Of a DNA stretch of 64,000 nt, positions 31,970-40,465 are shown piece by piece (position 1 is the stretch's first letter; every line of letters begins with the position of its first letter). This stretch comes from Novosphingobium sp. MD-1. GTDB taxonomy: Bacteria; Pseudomonadota; Alphaproteobacteria; Sphingomonadales; Sphingomonadaceae. Location of the stretch: contig NZ_BBXA01000027.1 in NCBI RefSeq assembly GCF_001014975.1, positions 124,001-188,000 on the forward strand, given 5' to 3'. The notes below the pieces were generated by a model. The model saw only the letters and a program-made list of their open reading frames with translations, ran no database searches and was not told where the DNA came from. The position numbers were made by a program, and so were the translations under genes.

Positions 31970-34900
31970 GTGCGGACCTCGGATTTCACTTCGGAACGCA
32001 CGCCGAAGCGATCCACATTATATTTCGAAAATCTTTTTAGGGTCTTTACACCCGAGCTCTTTTCAACTGGCTTGAGTGTATGGTGCTCATAGATCTTCAG
32101 AGCTGCCACAGATCGATCAAACGACACCACGTATCCAGCAACCACCCGACCGTCCCGCTTCTCGATCTCAACATAGCTTCGATTATAAATGCTCATCTTG
32201 AAGATATGATCGGAAGTAAGAGACTTCTCTTGGCCGTCCGTCGTCATGAAGGCTGCCGGAGGAGTCTTGCTATGAACCTCATGTGGGTAAATCGGCACTA
32301 GGTAGAATTCGTCCTCTCCCTTCTTGTTTGGCAAGGTGAACACATCGATTCGAACAAATTCCCCTCGGTCAGCGACGCCACCGCGAACGCCCACGGCTGG
32401 CTTCTTCTCTGTAGCGAGGCGGACCTTTAGAATGGGGTGACGTGGTGCGTCGGGCTCTTTCGAAACGGGTAGCCCAAGTGGAGGATTTTCCACGGGACGC
32501 CCCCTTTCGATCCAGTTTTCGATTGCCTCTGCGACCGCGAGGTTGCGTTCACGATCCTTCAGCATTGAAAGTTGCTTCAAAGCCTTGGCCTTGGAAAACT
32601 TACCCTTTTCCATGCCAAGGTCGATCACAGCCTTCCGTTCATAGACGATAAGCGCGCCATCGCGCTCCTTAACTTGGCGGATGGTTGCGGCGTGACCCTC
32701 GCCGCGCGCACGTCTCCGTTCCGGCCTTGCGACAAAAACACTGTCATATGCTTCCTTGACCTCCCGGCGGAAGCTGGCGGCATCGCCCCATGGCGGATCA
32801 ACCTGGCGTAGCGGGCGGGCAAGGCCTTTCTGTTCCCATTCCTGATAGGACCGGGTGAGCCGCTGCACTTCCCATTCTCCGATCGCAGCAACGACGAGTG
32901 CATCGAGAGCGTGGTGGCGGGCATCCTCGACGCGCTTGCCGTCAACCTTTTTCAGGGACTCGACGCCCCACGCATGGCGCAGGGCTGAGGTCAGCCCGCC
33001 CGGCCGCGTGAACACTCGGCGGTTGCCGCCTTTTTCCTGCCGGTCACCTTCCGGGTAGAAAAGCTTCACTGCTTCGGCGAGCAGGCGCGATGCATAACGA
33101 GTGTCATTCAGGTTGCGTGTGCGGAAGCGTTCTTCCGCCTCCTTCGCGTTCTTGAGGACGTAGTTGCGCTTCTTCGCGCCCCGGAACGCGGTGTTCCCTT
33201 CGATCCGGGCTAGAAAGGTATTCCAGGCATCCTCGCCTTGCGATGACATGATCCATTCGAAGGGTGTTTGCCCCTTCTTCTCCTGATTTGCCCGCGCAGT
33301 GCAGAGCACCTTGTTGGAGTAGCTGTCATCCCCGAACCGCGACCATGGAAGGATATGGTCGACCTGATGGCTGTTGTCGGTTGCAATGATCGCCGTCGCT
33401 GGAATCGCTTTGTCCGTGTATGGGCAGCGCCCGGCCTGTTCCTTCCATAGACGGTAACGCAGCAACGTATCGCCGTTCACGTCCTCAATGCCCAGCAGCT
33501 CGCGGACTTCATCGCGCTGGCGTTCGCGCTCTGCCGTATTCTTGTCGATGCCGCGCTTGATCTCGTTGCGCTTTTCAAGGCTGTTGCCGACATCGCGCGC
33601 TATCTCGATGTGCACAGCATCGGGCAAACCCCAGCGATTGCGCATCGCCCAAAGCTGCTTCAGCCCTTCAGTGAGGGATTTTCGCGCGACGGGATTGGCT
33701 ATTTCGTCGCCCATCGATTTGACCAGCGCATTGAACCCCGCCTTGTCCGCTACCTGCTCGCGCTTCGACCAGCGGGACGCCGCATGGTCATATCCGACGG
33801 CCTCGCAAGCCTGATCGTAACGCAGCCCCGCTTCGAGGTGCGGGATCAGTGCGCGCGCCGCCTTTGCGGAGATATGACCCGCCCCCTTGAACCGCGAAAA
33901 TGCAGCAAGGTCTTCCAGCAGCGCGTCCACCGCTGCGGCGCGAAGGCCGAGCTTGCGCAATTCCTCGCCAATCTTGTCAGCCGTTTCGTGAAAGCTGATG
34001 ATATGAGCGATCTGGTCAAGCTGCTCCGGCTTGTCCTGTAATTCCACCCAGAGCACTTCGCCAAGCGCGTCGCGCAGCTTCCTGGTACCGTGCATCGCCT
34101 CGCCGGTGCGCGCTGCGATGTCTTGCGCTTCTTCCTCCGGCTTGAATGCGGTGAATCGCTGATCCGCTGGCAACCCGATCCGCTTGCGCACCTCCTTGAC
34201 AGAGAGCTTGGCCGTTTTGCCCAGATCGCCCGTCGCCAGTCTGACCTCCTCAGGCGTGAGCGGGCGCTCACCCTCCGGCGTAGTAATGCGCAAGTTCACC
34301 AGCTTGCCGAGCAGGCGGAACTTTTCGAAAGACGGGGCAAATCTGGCGGCGCGCTTCTCCTTGGGCTCGAACTGGCACATGCCGACCAGCTTTTCGCTGT
34401 CCTGCATTTCCAACTGGCGAAAAGCGATGGCAGTGAACTCAGCTTCAAGGGCGGTTGAAGCCGTATCATTGCCCAAGCGACGCTGCGCTTCGAACAACTT
34501 TCCGACCTCATGGATCAGATCATCACGGCTTTGGGTGCGGTCAAACAGTCCATCGCGATTGCGCTTGCGATCACGGAAATCTGCATCGCGGCCAAACATC
34601 TCGCCAACGGTTCGATAGCGGCCGAGCCGCTCGCGGGTCGCCTCCAGCGCCCTGAGCATCTTCTGATCGTCGCCGGCGGTATTCGCCTCCTTGCCCTTTC
34701 TGGCCGATTTGAACCCACGTCGCTTGGCGATGTGCCCCAGGGCAACGGCGAATTCGGCGGGGGAAAGTGGCTTGTCCAGCCCTCGCGCGCGCAGTTCCCA
34801 CGGATCAAGTCCGGCGCGCTTCAGAGCATCCGGTTCGTTGCCAGCCAGCAATCCGCGCTGGGTAAACAGGCGGCGGATTTCTGCCATCCGCTGCGCGCGA

Positions 34901-35103
34901 CGACGGATGACCCGGCGCAGCAGGCGGTTGCCGCGTCTGACCTGGTTGGTGGGCGTCCGTTCCTTGTCGGTTTCGGGAACATCGAACATCCATGATCCCA
35001 TGGCGACAATCTCGCCGGATGAATCACCGGAGGTGGGATGGCGCAGCGCGGCCCACCCACAAGATGCAATGCCCAGATCGATACCAAACACGAGGCCGTT
35101 CAT
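31927..35103 (-). CDS. cas9: CRISPR-associated endonuclease Cas9, subtype II-C
   Basis: 1058 residues, the compact size of II-C enzymes. RuvC-I has Asp9 in GIDLGIASCGWA, followed by the Arg-rich bridge helix (about 53-85) and a recognition lobe to about 480. RuvC-II has Glu500 in VHIEIARD. The HNH domain has Asp582-His583 in QVDHILPWSRF and Asn606 in ARANQ. RuvC-III has His731 and Asp734 in RHHALDALVVA. A PAM-interacting C-terminal region completes it. All catalytic residues are intact, so both strands should be cut. The ATG at 35103 follows an AAAGGGGAAAG ribosome-binding site. Confidence 0.98.
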   Translation of the reverse strand: MNGLVFGIDLGIASCGWAALRHPTSGDSSGEIVAMGSWMFDVPETDKERTPTNQVRRGNRLLRRVIRRRAQRMAEIRRLFTQRGLLAGNEPDALKRAGLDPWELRARGLDKPLSPAEFAVALGHIAKRRGFKSARKGKEANTAGDDQKMLRALEATRERLGRYRTVGEMFGRDADFRDRKRNRDGLFDRTQSRDDLIHEVGKLFEAQRRLGNDTASTALEAEFTAIAFRQLEMQDSEKLVGMCQFEPKEKRAARFAPSFEKFRLLGKLVNLRITTPEGERPLTPEEVRLATGDLGKTAKLSVKEVRKRIGLPADQRFTAFKPEEEAQDIAARTGEAMHGTRKLRDALGEVLWVELQDKPEQLDQIAHIISFHETADKIGEELRKLGLRAAAVDALLEDLAAFSRFKGAGHISAKAARALIPHLEAGLRYDQACEAVGYDHAASRWSKREQVADKAGFNALVKSMGDEIANPVARKSLTEGLKQLWAMRNRWGLPDAVHIEIARDVGNSLEKRNEIKRGIDKNTAERERQRDEVRELLGIEDVNGDTLLRYRLWKEQAGRCPYTDKAIPATAIIATDNSHQVDHILPWSRFGDDSYSNKVLCTARANQEKKGQTPFEWIMSSQGEDAWNTFLARIEGNTAFRGAKKRNYVLKNAKEAEERFRTRNLNDTRYASRLLAEAVKLFYPEGDRQEKGGNRRVFTRPGGLTSALRHAWGVESLKKVDGKRVEDARHHALDALVVAAIGEWEVQRLTRSYQEWEQKGLARPLRQVDPPWGDAASFRREVKEAYDSVFVARPERRRARGEGHAATIRQVKERDGALIVYERKAVIDLGMEKGKFSKAKALKQLSMLKDRERNLAVAEAIENWIERGRPVENPPLGLPVSKEPDAPRHPILKVRLATEKKPAVGVRGGVADRGEFVRIDVFTLPNKKGEDEFYLVPIYPHEVHSKTPPAAFMTTDGQEKSLTSDHIFKMSIYNRSYVEIEKRDGRVVAGYVVSFDRSVAALKIYEHHTLKPVEKSSGVKTLKRFSKYNVDRFGVRSEVKSEVRTWHGVVCTSPIPPD

Positions 35104-35133
35104 TACTTTCCCCTTTCTTTCGAAAGAAGCGCC

Positions 35134-35162
35134 TTGACCCGGCAAGGTCAATCGGCAATCGT
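35134..35162 (+). promoter_or_regulatory. Possible tracrRNA promoter
   Basis: TTGACC at 35134-35139 is followed after 17 nt by AATCGT, a weak -10 element. Transcription would start close to the anti-repeat. The TTGACC is also one arm of an inverted repeat with GGTCAA at 35146-35151, so a regulator could bind here and affect both tracrRNA and the divergent cas9. Confidence 0.35.
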
Positions 35163-35164
35163 GA

Positions 35165-35310
35165 TTGCGGCAAATCGGTAGGGAAGCCACGGTAACAGAG
35201 CTTCACTGTGAAGGATCATCCCGAAGGGGAAATTCCTTGTTGGAGCACTGATACAGAGGCTTCTGTATTCACAAGACCCTCCCTGGGTTACCGGGGAGGG
35301 TTTTGTTGTT
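35165..35310 (+). ncRNA. tracrRNA: Predicted tracrRNA
   Basis: The 24-nt anti-repeat (35169-35192) is complementary to the first 25 positions of the array repeat with a single G-U pair. Downstream are a CTTCAC/GTGAAG stem, a 7-bp hairpin ATACAGA-GGCT-TCTGTAT (35251-35268), and a terminator CCCTCCC...GGGAGGG followed by TTTTGTTGTT (35277-35310). This is the standard order for a II-C tracrRNA that pairs with crRNA, binds Cas9 and recruits RNase III. It diverges from cas9. Confidence 0.85.
35277..35310 (+). terminator. Intrinsic terminator of tracrRNA
   Basis: A stem CCCTCCC / GGGAGGG, extended by GG/CC around a short loop, runs into TTTTGTTGTT. It is a strong rho-independent terminator and gives the tracrRNA 3' end. 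Confidence 0.85.
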
Positions 35311-35327
35311 GGAGAGCGAAGTAGCAG

Positions 35328-35720
35328 TCACATCTCCCAGGTGTCGCCGTTGCTTTGAGCTTTGCCTGACGCGATGTTTCTTTGCCGGTATCGATGATAC
35401 GCGACTTCGCCAGCAAGGATGATGATGCCGCAGCTGACCGGCCCCATCACCGAACGCACGTGGCGCGATACCATCGGGGGCAAGGCAAGGCCATCCACGA
35501 GCACTTCGATGGCGATGATGAAAACGGCAACAGCCAAAATCTTCCATGCCGGGGGGCTTGTGACCATGGCGTGCAAGTCCGGTCCAAGGAGACCTTCGCG
35601 CGCCCATCGGGCCAGTAGAAGAGGTATGGCCAAGATTAGGGTCAATCGTGCGGTGTCCGGACTATGCATCTGTATGCTGGCGATGCTTGCGATCAACAAG
35701 GCAAGGATAGCATATGGCAT
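35328..35720 (-). CDS. Small polytopic membrane protein, unknown
   Basis: 130 residues with three to four hydrophobic segments: residues 1-17, 27-40, about 58-80 and about 90-105. There is no family signature I recognise. It lies between the tracrRNA terminator and a secreted hypothetical, on the same strand as the next genes. It may belong to a leftward transcription unit with 35800-36291 and 36307-37557. Confidence 0.5.
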   Translation of the reverse strand: MPYAILALLIASIASIQMHSPDTARLTLILAIPLLLARWAREGLLGPDLHAMVTSPPAWKILAVAVFIIAIEVLVDGLALPPMVSRHVRSVMGPVSCGIIILAGEVAYHRYRQRNIASGKAQSNGDTWEM

Positions 35721-35799
35721 CGCTCTTTCTCCTGCGTTCGTGCGCCATGGGGGACAAGGGCGCAGCTTTGCGCGTTGGCATCACACCCGTTGCCCGGCA

Positions 35800-36291
35800 T
35801 CACTGCCTTTTGCCTTCGATGCGCCGCTGGTTCTCCGCCAGGATGTCGGCGTAGGGCCTGCCATTGATCTTGAAGCGCCCGATCAATTCGCGGCTGGTCA
35901 TGCCGGTGCCCTCGAGCGAGTCCGGGAGATCCTCGAGGCTGACCTGATAGCCTTCGCCCGTGCCGGTGATGCGGAAGTAGAAGCGATCCATCGTGACGCT
36001 GTAGGCCCGGCCGTCGCGGCCGACCTTGATCAGGTTGTACGACGCCGCGCACACGACAAAGTTTGCCCCCGTCACGGCGGGGTGTGGCACGCCCAGATCG
36101 CCATACTGCCCATCGCTGCCGATGATGACGCGGGCGAAGGGATAGTTCTGCGACCACGCGCCGACCAGATCGGCGGCCACCTTGCGCATGCGGCTGTCGA
36201 GACAAAGGTCCGCGGCCTTGGCGGGACTGATGGCGCTGGCCGGCTGTAGCCCTGCGGCGAGAACGGCCAAGGTGCTCAAGAGCATCGGCAT
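35800..36291 (-). CDS. Secreted hypothetical protein
   Basis: 163 residues with a short Sec signal peptide (MPMLLSTLAVLAAGLQPASA). The mature part has two cysteines (DLCLDSR and FVVCAAS) that could form a disulfide, and reads like a small periplasmic domain. No family is recognised. It lies 15 nt downstream of the next gene and is probably co-transcribed with it. Confidence 0.6.
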   Translation of the reverse strand: MPMLLSTLAVLAAGLQPASAISPAKAADLCLDSRMRKVAADLVGAWSQNYPFARVIIGSDGQYGDLGVPHPAVTGANFVVCAASYNLIKVGRDGRAYSVTMDRFYFRITGTGEGYQVSLEDLPDSLEGTGMTSRELIGRFKINGRPYADILAENQRRIEGKRQ

Positions 36292-36306
36292 GTCCTCCAG
36301 CGCCAG

Positions 36307-37557
36307 TCAGTTGCTATGCGGCGCATAGAGGTCGTCCTCGGTCGGCTCGGCAGGACGGGGCGTCGGCCGCCCCATCGGTCCGGAGTTGGCTGGCTGCTGT
36401 GGCGCCTGAGGCTGCAACTGGGGGCGCTGGCTTCGGACGGCATTCACCGGGCCTTCAAGAATCTGCCCGGTGAGAAGCGGTTGATCCTTGACGAAGACCA
36501 TGACGTCACCGCTTTGATCGGCGGTTGGGCGCAACGTGAACTCGATCGACGTGGCATCGCTGTCCCCGTAGTCGAGCTTTCCAATGCATCTGATCTCGTG
36601 AATGTCATCGCGTATGTCATCCATCGTCACTTGCGTGATCACGGTCGTGGCCATGCGCTCGGCCTTCCTCAATTCGGCGGGCGTCAAGCCGAACGGTTCT
36701 GGCCGCAGCCCATCGGGCAGGAGGATGTTCCGAACCGTCTCGATTATTCCGGAGTCGGCACAGGCCCGGCTATCGCCATCCATGACCAGTTGAGAAACGG
36801 CTGGTGGAACCTCGGCCGGGCTGAACGCCGCCTCGCTGGCTTCACCGCTGGCTTCTCCCGTTGCGGCCGAAGAGGCTTGCTCACCCGCATCTGGCGTGGC
36901 CCCTTCATTGCGTGAACACATTGCCAAGACCGCGATCACGATGACGGCGATCAGGATGATCTTGCCCGCCAAGGGCATGTCCTGCCACCATCCCCCAGTG
37001 GGAAGGCTGGCGATGGGGTCATGCGGTGGCGTGTCCTGCCGGGGAGCTTGCCTGTAGTACTCATAAGGGCCGGAAGAACCCGCGTTGCCGTATCCGCCGC
37101 CATGGGAAGACGAAAGGTCGTCGATCCGCTGGAGCGTGTTGCGCGTCGGCTCCGATCCGGAACGCTGCGCAGGGTGTGCCTGCGATACGCGATCCTGTCC
37201 CCGGTTGCGCTGTGCCGCCATTGCCAGTTGTTCGAGCGAAGGTGTGGCGATGGCATCGCGGATGGCATGGACGATCTGCTTGAACTGGTCCGCCTGCCCC
37301 TTGGCGAAGAACACGGTGTTGACATCGGATTCCGTTCCCGGATGTCGGGACGGGTTGCCGGCAAGCGTGAGGATCATCCGTCCCCGCGCCACCAAGCCGG
37401 CCGGATGGAATTCCACCGACTTGATGCTTGAGAGCGGAATGAACTGTTCCGACGCGGCCGCATCGAAGAGCATGCTGCCGCGTCGACGCGTGATCACCAG
37501 ATGATGCTCGAACAGATCGACGGCGGCGTTGTGGCCATAGGCTCGGATCAGCACCAT
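36307..37557 (-). CDS. Single-pass membrane protein with PH-like N-terminal domain
   Basis: 416 residues. The N-terminal segment (GHNAAVDLFEHHLVITRRRG...IPLSSIKSVEFHPAG...VNTVFFAKGQADQFKQIVHAIRDAI) has the strand-rich pattern plus final helix of bacterial PH/DUF4429-type domains. A Gln/Pro/Ser-rich linker, one membrane segment (LAGKIILIAVIVIAVLAMC, about 200-218) and an extracytoplasmic C-terminal domain follow. Function is unknown. Its 320-nt upstream region is unusually structured. Confidence 0.6.
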   Translation of the reverse strand: MVLIRAYGHNAAVDLFEHHLVITRRRGSMLFDAAASEQFIPLSSIKSVEFHPAGLVARGRMILTLAGNPSRHPGTESDVNTVFFAKGQADQFKQIVHAIRDAIATPSLEQLAMAAQRNRGQDRVSQAHPAQRSGSEPTRNTLQRIDDLSSSHGGGYGNAGSSGPYEYYRQAPRQDTPPHDPIASLPTGGWWQDMPLAGKIILIAVIVIAVLAMCSRNEGATPDAGEQASSAATGEASGEASEAAFSPAEVPPAVSQLVMDGDSRACADSGIIETVRNILLPDGLRPEPFGLTPAELRKAERMATTVITQVTMDDIRDDIHEIRCIGKLDYGDSDATSIEFTLRPTADQSGDVMVFVKDQPLLTGQILEGPVNAVRSQRPQLQPQAPQQPANSGPMGRPTPRPAEPTEDDLYAPHSN

Positions 37558-37686
37558 GACCGGCCTCCACCGTGATCATCGGCGTGGGGGAGGTCAGACC
37601 TGATGGCGAATGGACTGGATCGTGAACGATACCCCTGCTGCACACGTGCCTCCCTGTTCAACGGAGGCGCCGGGCAAAGCCGGGCG

Positions 37687-37799
37687 CTAGTAACCCCGAG
37701 CGAACCCAAGGCGTCGCCGCCTTTAGGCGAGCCCTGGACATGCGCGGACGACCGCCCGGCCGAAAAGCTCGACCGGCGTTCGCTGTTTGAGGTTACTAG
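37687..37799. ncRNA. Candidate structured RNA or leader element
   Basis: Long-range pairing brackets about 113 nt: CTAGTAACC (37687-37695) with GGTTACTAG (37791-37799), then AGCGAAC (37699-37705) with GTTCGCT (37778-37784). Inside are a hairpin CGCC...GGCG (about 37714-37729) and a second CCGG...CCGG stem (about 37756-37775). No coding frame explains it. On the minus strand it lies in the 5' leader of the gene at 36307-37557; it could equally be a small RNA on either strand. The strand is unresolved. Confidence 0.45.
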
Positions 37800-37879
37800 G
37801 CCTCCCCCGTGGGACTGACCACAGGTAAGGGTGCTATGCGGCGAAGGCCGCGATTTTTCAAGATGGCGCCGGCCCATGG

Positions 37880-38233
37880 TCACAGGTCCATCGCGGTCAT
37901 GACGGTAAGGACCCGTTGCGTTACCGCCTCGTCGGCCGGATCGGGCGAGCCGAATTCGAGATTGATGTCATAGGCGTCTATCTTCCAGAAGAAGCGCTCC
38001 CCGTTGAGCGTGACCTCGCCGAAGTCATGTTCGCCCCACGGGTCGTTGCCCGCCCTGAAATCGTCAAAGGCGCGGATCAGGCGCAGCAGCTCGGGCAATT
38101 CCCCGGCCGCCCGCACCGTCACCGTCCGGGTCAGGACATACTTCCCGCCGATCCCGGTCTTGCGCAGCCGGTCGTTCAGTTCCCGTATCCTGCGCGTCCT
38201 CGGATCGCGCGTCACATCCTCATGGCCAGCCAT
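37880..38233 (-). CDS. DUF3768-family protein
   Basis: 117 residues with the whole DUF3768 pattern: IRELNDRLRKT at the start, VLTRTV, then FDDFRAGNDPWGEHDFGEVTLNGERFFWKIDAYD, and GSPDPADEAVTQRVLTVM at the end. The family is small, of unknown function, and frequent on alphaproteobacterial plasmids and integrative elements. The start follows an AAGAGGG site. It is downstream of the 38329-38967 gene on the same strand. Confidence 0.85.
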   Translation of the reverse strand: MAGHEDVTRDPRTRRIRELNDRLRKTGIGGKYVLTRTVTVRAAGELPELLRLIRAFDDFRAGNDPWGEHDFGEVTLNGERFFWKIDAYDINLEFGSPDPADEAVTQRVLTVMTAMDL

Positions 38234-38328
38234 GATCAATATCCCTCTTGGCAAATAATGATGGGGAGACGCCGCGCGGCGGACGAGCCTCCATGAAGAA
38301 GACCGGTCCGCCGCGCGGCCCGCTATTC

Positions 38329-38967
38329 CTACTTGCGCTTGGCGGCGGCGCGGACCTGCTCGAGCAACGTGTCGAGCGCGGGCTTGGCGGCGATGGCCTG
38401 CGCCATGGCCTTGCCGAAGGGGGCCACGGTCGCGGTCAGGTCGTTCTGCTCGAACGCCTGCGCCAACTTCTCGGCGGGAATGTGGATGGGCACGAACAGC
38501 GCGAGGCTTTCCTCGTCCCGGGCAAACCCCTGCTGCCACAAGGCCGCCACCGCCTTGTCATCGCGGATGATCGCTTCGGCATATTCCTGCAGGCCCCTGC
38601 GGAACACCAGCTCGACGCACAGGAACGAGGGACCGGTCTTGGTCGCGGCGGCGATCCAGGTATGCTCGTTGCCTTCCTCGTCTGCCGAAATCTCCGACAC
38701 CTGCAGCCACATGTCGCCGGTGCCGACGCCCCGGGTCATCTTCCAGTCCGGGCAGACCACTTGTGTCATCCAATCGTTCTCGATGACCTGCCACGGGTCC
38801 TTGGCGACCTTCTCGATCGCCAGCAGCCCCTCGGTCATCATTCGCTCGCTCAACGGTCCGGCGGCGTGGAAGAAGTCCGCTTCGATCTGGCCAATGGTGC
38901 GCACCACCCGGGCGGCCCATTCGTGATCCTGCCGATCGGCGGCCTTGGCGCGGTGTTCGTGGTCCAT
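38329..38967 (-). CDS. Hypothetical protein of mobile-element type
   Basis: 212 residues, acidic and soluble, beginning MDHEHRAKAADRQDHEWAARVV with no signal peptide. The middle (DMWLQVSEISADEEGNEHTWIAAAT) suggests a beta-sheet domain, and the C-terminal half is helical with a Lys-rich end. No family is recognised. The frame stays open upstream, but MDHEH is preceded by AAAGGGATT and gives the natural start. The DUF3768 gene follows about 95 nt downstream. Confidence 0.6.
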   Translation of the reverse strand: MDHEHRAKAADRQDHEWAARVVRTIGQIEADFFHAAGPLSERMMTEGLLAIEKVAKDPWQVIENDWMTQVVCPDWKMTRGVGTGDMWLQVSEISADEEGNEHTWIAAATKTGPSFLCVELVFRRGLQEYAEAIIRDDKAVAALWQQGFARDEESLALFVPIHIPAEKLAQAFEQNDLTATVAPFGKAMAQAIAAKPALDTLLEQVRAAAKRK

Positions 38968-39378
38968 GTTTGTCAATCCCTTTGCAGAAGTGGAGGCCAC
39001 CAAGGGGACCTCCTCCGGTGTGACACCGGTCTTGCAGCAGGGTGCGATGGTCGCGGGGAACATCCCCCGACGGCACGCACATTGACCCGGCCGGGACCAT
39101 CCCGACCATCCCCTTCGTGGACCGCGTTTCGAGAATGCGCCAACCCCGGTTCATCCGGCGGCGACAATGGCTGGCGCTGCGCCATACTAGCGGAGGGGGC
39201 CGAAAATGTCAAAAATGGCCAGTTTGCTGGCGCTAAAAAGGATATTCTATTCAATAACTTATGGAAATTTCATTGCAAATATTGCCCTCTACCAAAGGCT
39301 ATGCGTGAGGTCATGCATGCTCACTTTCCGTGCGCATATAACAGATGTGTCGTTTCGACGGGAGCGCGCAATCTGGGC
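38968..39378. other. Intergenic, with a sharp drop in GC
   Basis: About 410 nt without a credible gene. The left half is GC-rich and contains inverted segments around GGTGTGACACC (about 39016-39026). From about 39215 to 39365 the sequence is much richer in A and T than its surroundings, which marks a junction between DNA of different origin within the island. Confidence 0.45.
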
Positions 39379-40284
39379 TCAGTAGCCATTGTCGTTATCG
39401 TGATAGGTGAAGCGGCGAAGCTGTCCCGACCGTTCGTTGTTCATCCGCGTCTCACAATTTAGCCTCGCTGCTTCTCTCACGGATGGCTCTATTGATTGCG
39501 AAGCTGCTTCGATTTTGCAGTCTGCAGTCTTCCGCTTGATCCATGCGCGTTGGACGGGAAGGAGTTGATCACGTTGGTCGCTTGGGATGGCTCCCCAGAT
39601 CGTGTTGATCGTCTGATTCGAAAGATCGAACTCCGCCTTGGCCTCACCGAGTGTGGCCTGCTTCTGCTCGGTCAACGCTGCTTGTTCCTGCTGTTCGGCG
39701 AGTTGGGCCTGCTGCTGCTCTTGTTGATGCGATTGCTGGATAGACCTGTAGCCGAGGTGTCCGCCCAAGATCGCGCTGATGAATGTGGGTGTCGCGTCAG
39801 CATTTTCGAGTTCGGAATAAACCTTCTGGCCATCATCGGTCGGCTGCACGTTGAAATCGATATCAATTTTAAATGCATTGGCTTCACGCTCAGCGCCGCT
39901 GTTGTCAGCCAATTCTGAGACTTTGTTCAGGCCTTGCATCTCTCGTGTTTTATCAGCATCCGTAATCATCGCGTCTGGAAAAACGACCTTCAATTTGCCG
40001 GTGCAGAATTTCTTCGTGCTGTTCGGATCTTCTTTCGATGTGCGCACATCCTCTATCACGAATTTGATCTGTTCGAGAGCTGCTCGAATTTTTGATTTTG
40101 AAATAATCGATCCCTAAATTCCTTCACTCTCAGAAGAAATCTTCTTTTCGATCTGCTCTTTAATGATCGATATCGTAGTCTCTTGGCCCGAGGAGGAGGT
40201 GCAGCCGAGTTTTTCGCCGAAGGCGCTGCCGCAACCCGACAGGCATGCGGTGGCAAACAAAAGCAGAGCAGCCGAACGAACCAT
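39379..40284 (-). pseudogene. LprI-like lipoprotein gene split by an in-frame amber stop
   Basis: Starting at ATG 40284, a lipoprotein signal ends in LSGC (FATACLSGCGSA). After residue 56 (SSESEGI) a TAG stop at 40114-40116 ends translation. The same frame then continues without a further stop to 39379 (SIISKSKIRAALEQIKFVIEDVRTSKED onward). The C-terminal part, with TADCKIEAAS...EAARLNCETRMNNERSGQLRRF, resembles the LprI/DUF1311 lysozyme-inhibitor-like domain. One base change would restore a 301-residue lipoprotein. A GTG at 40059 could restart a fragment lacking the lipobox. Confidence 0.7.
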
Positions 40285-40465
40285 TGTGTCCCCCGTTTGC
40301 AACGCACTCCCGTGCATTCGATTAATCGTTAGTAAATTATGGGGATGCGTCAATATTATGGGATGCCGTAAGGCAATTACCTGCCATTATGGATGTTAAT
40401 TGCCCGCTGCCGCGACGGTCGCCAGATTCTTCGATAGCGTGTCTCCAAAAGGGGGGGCGTGATGC

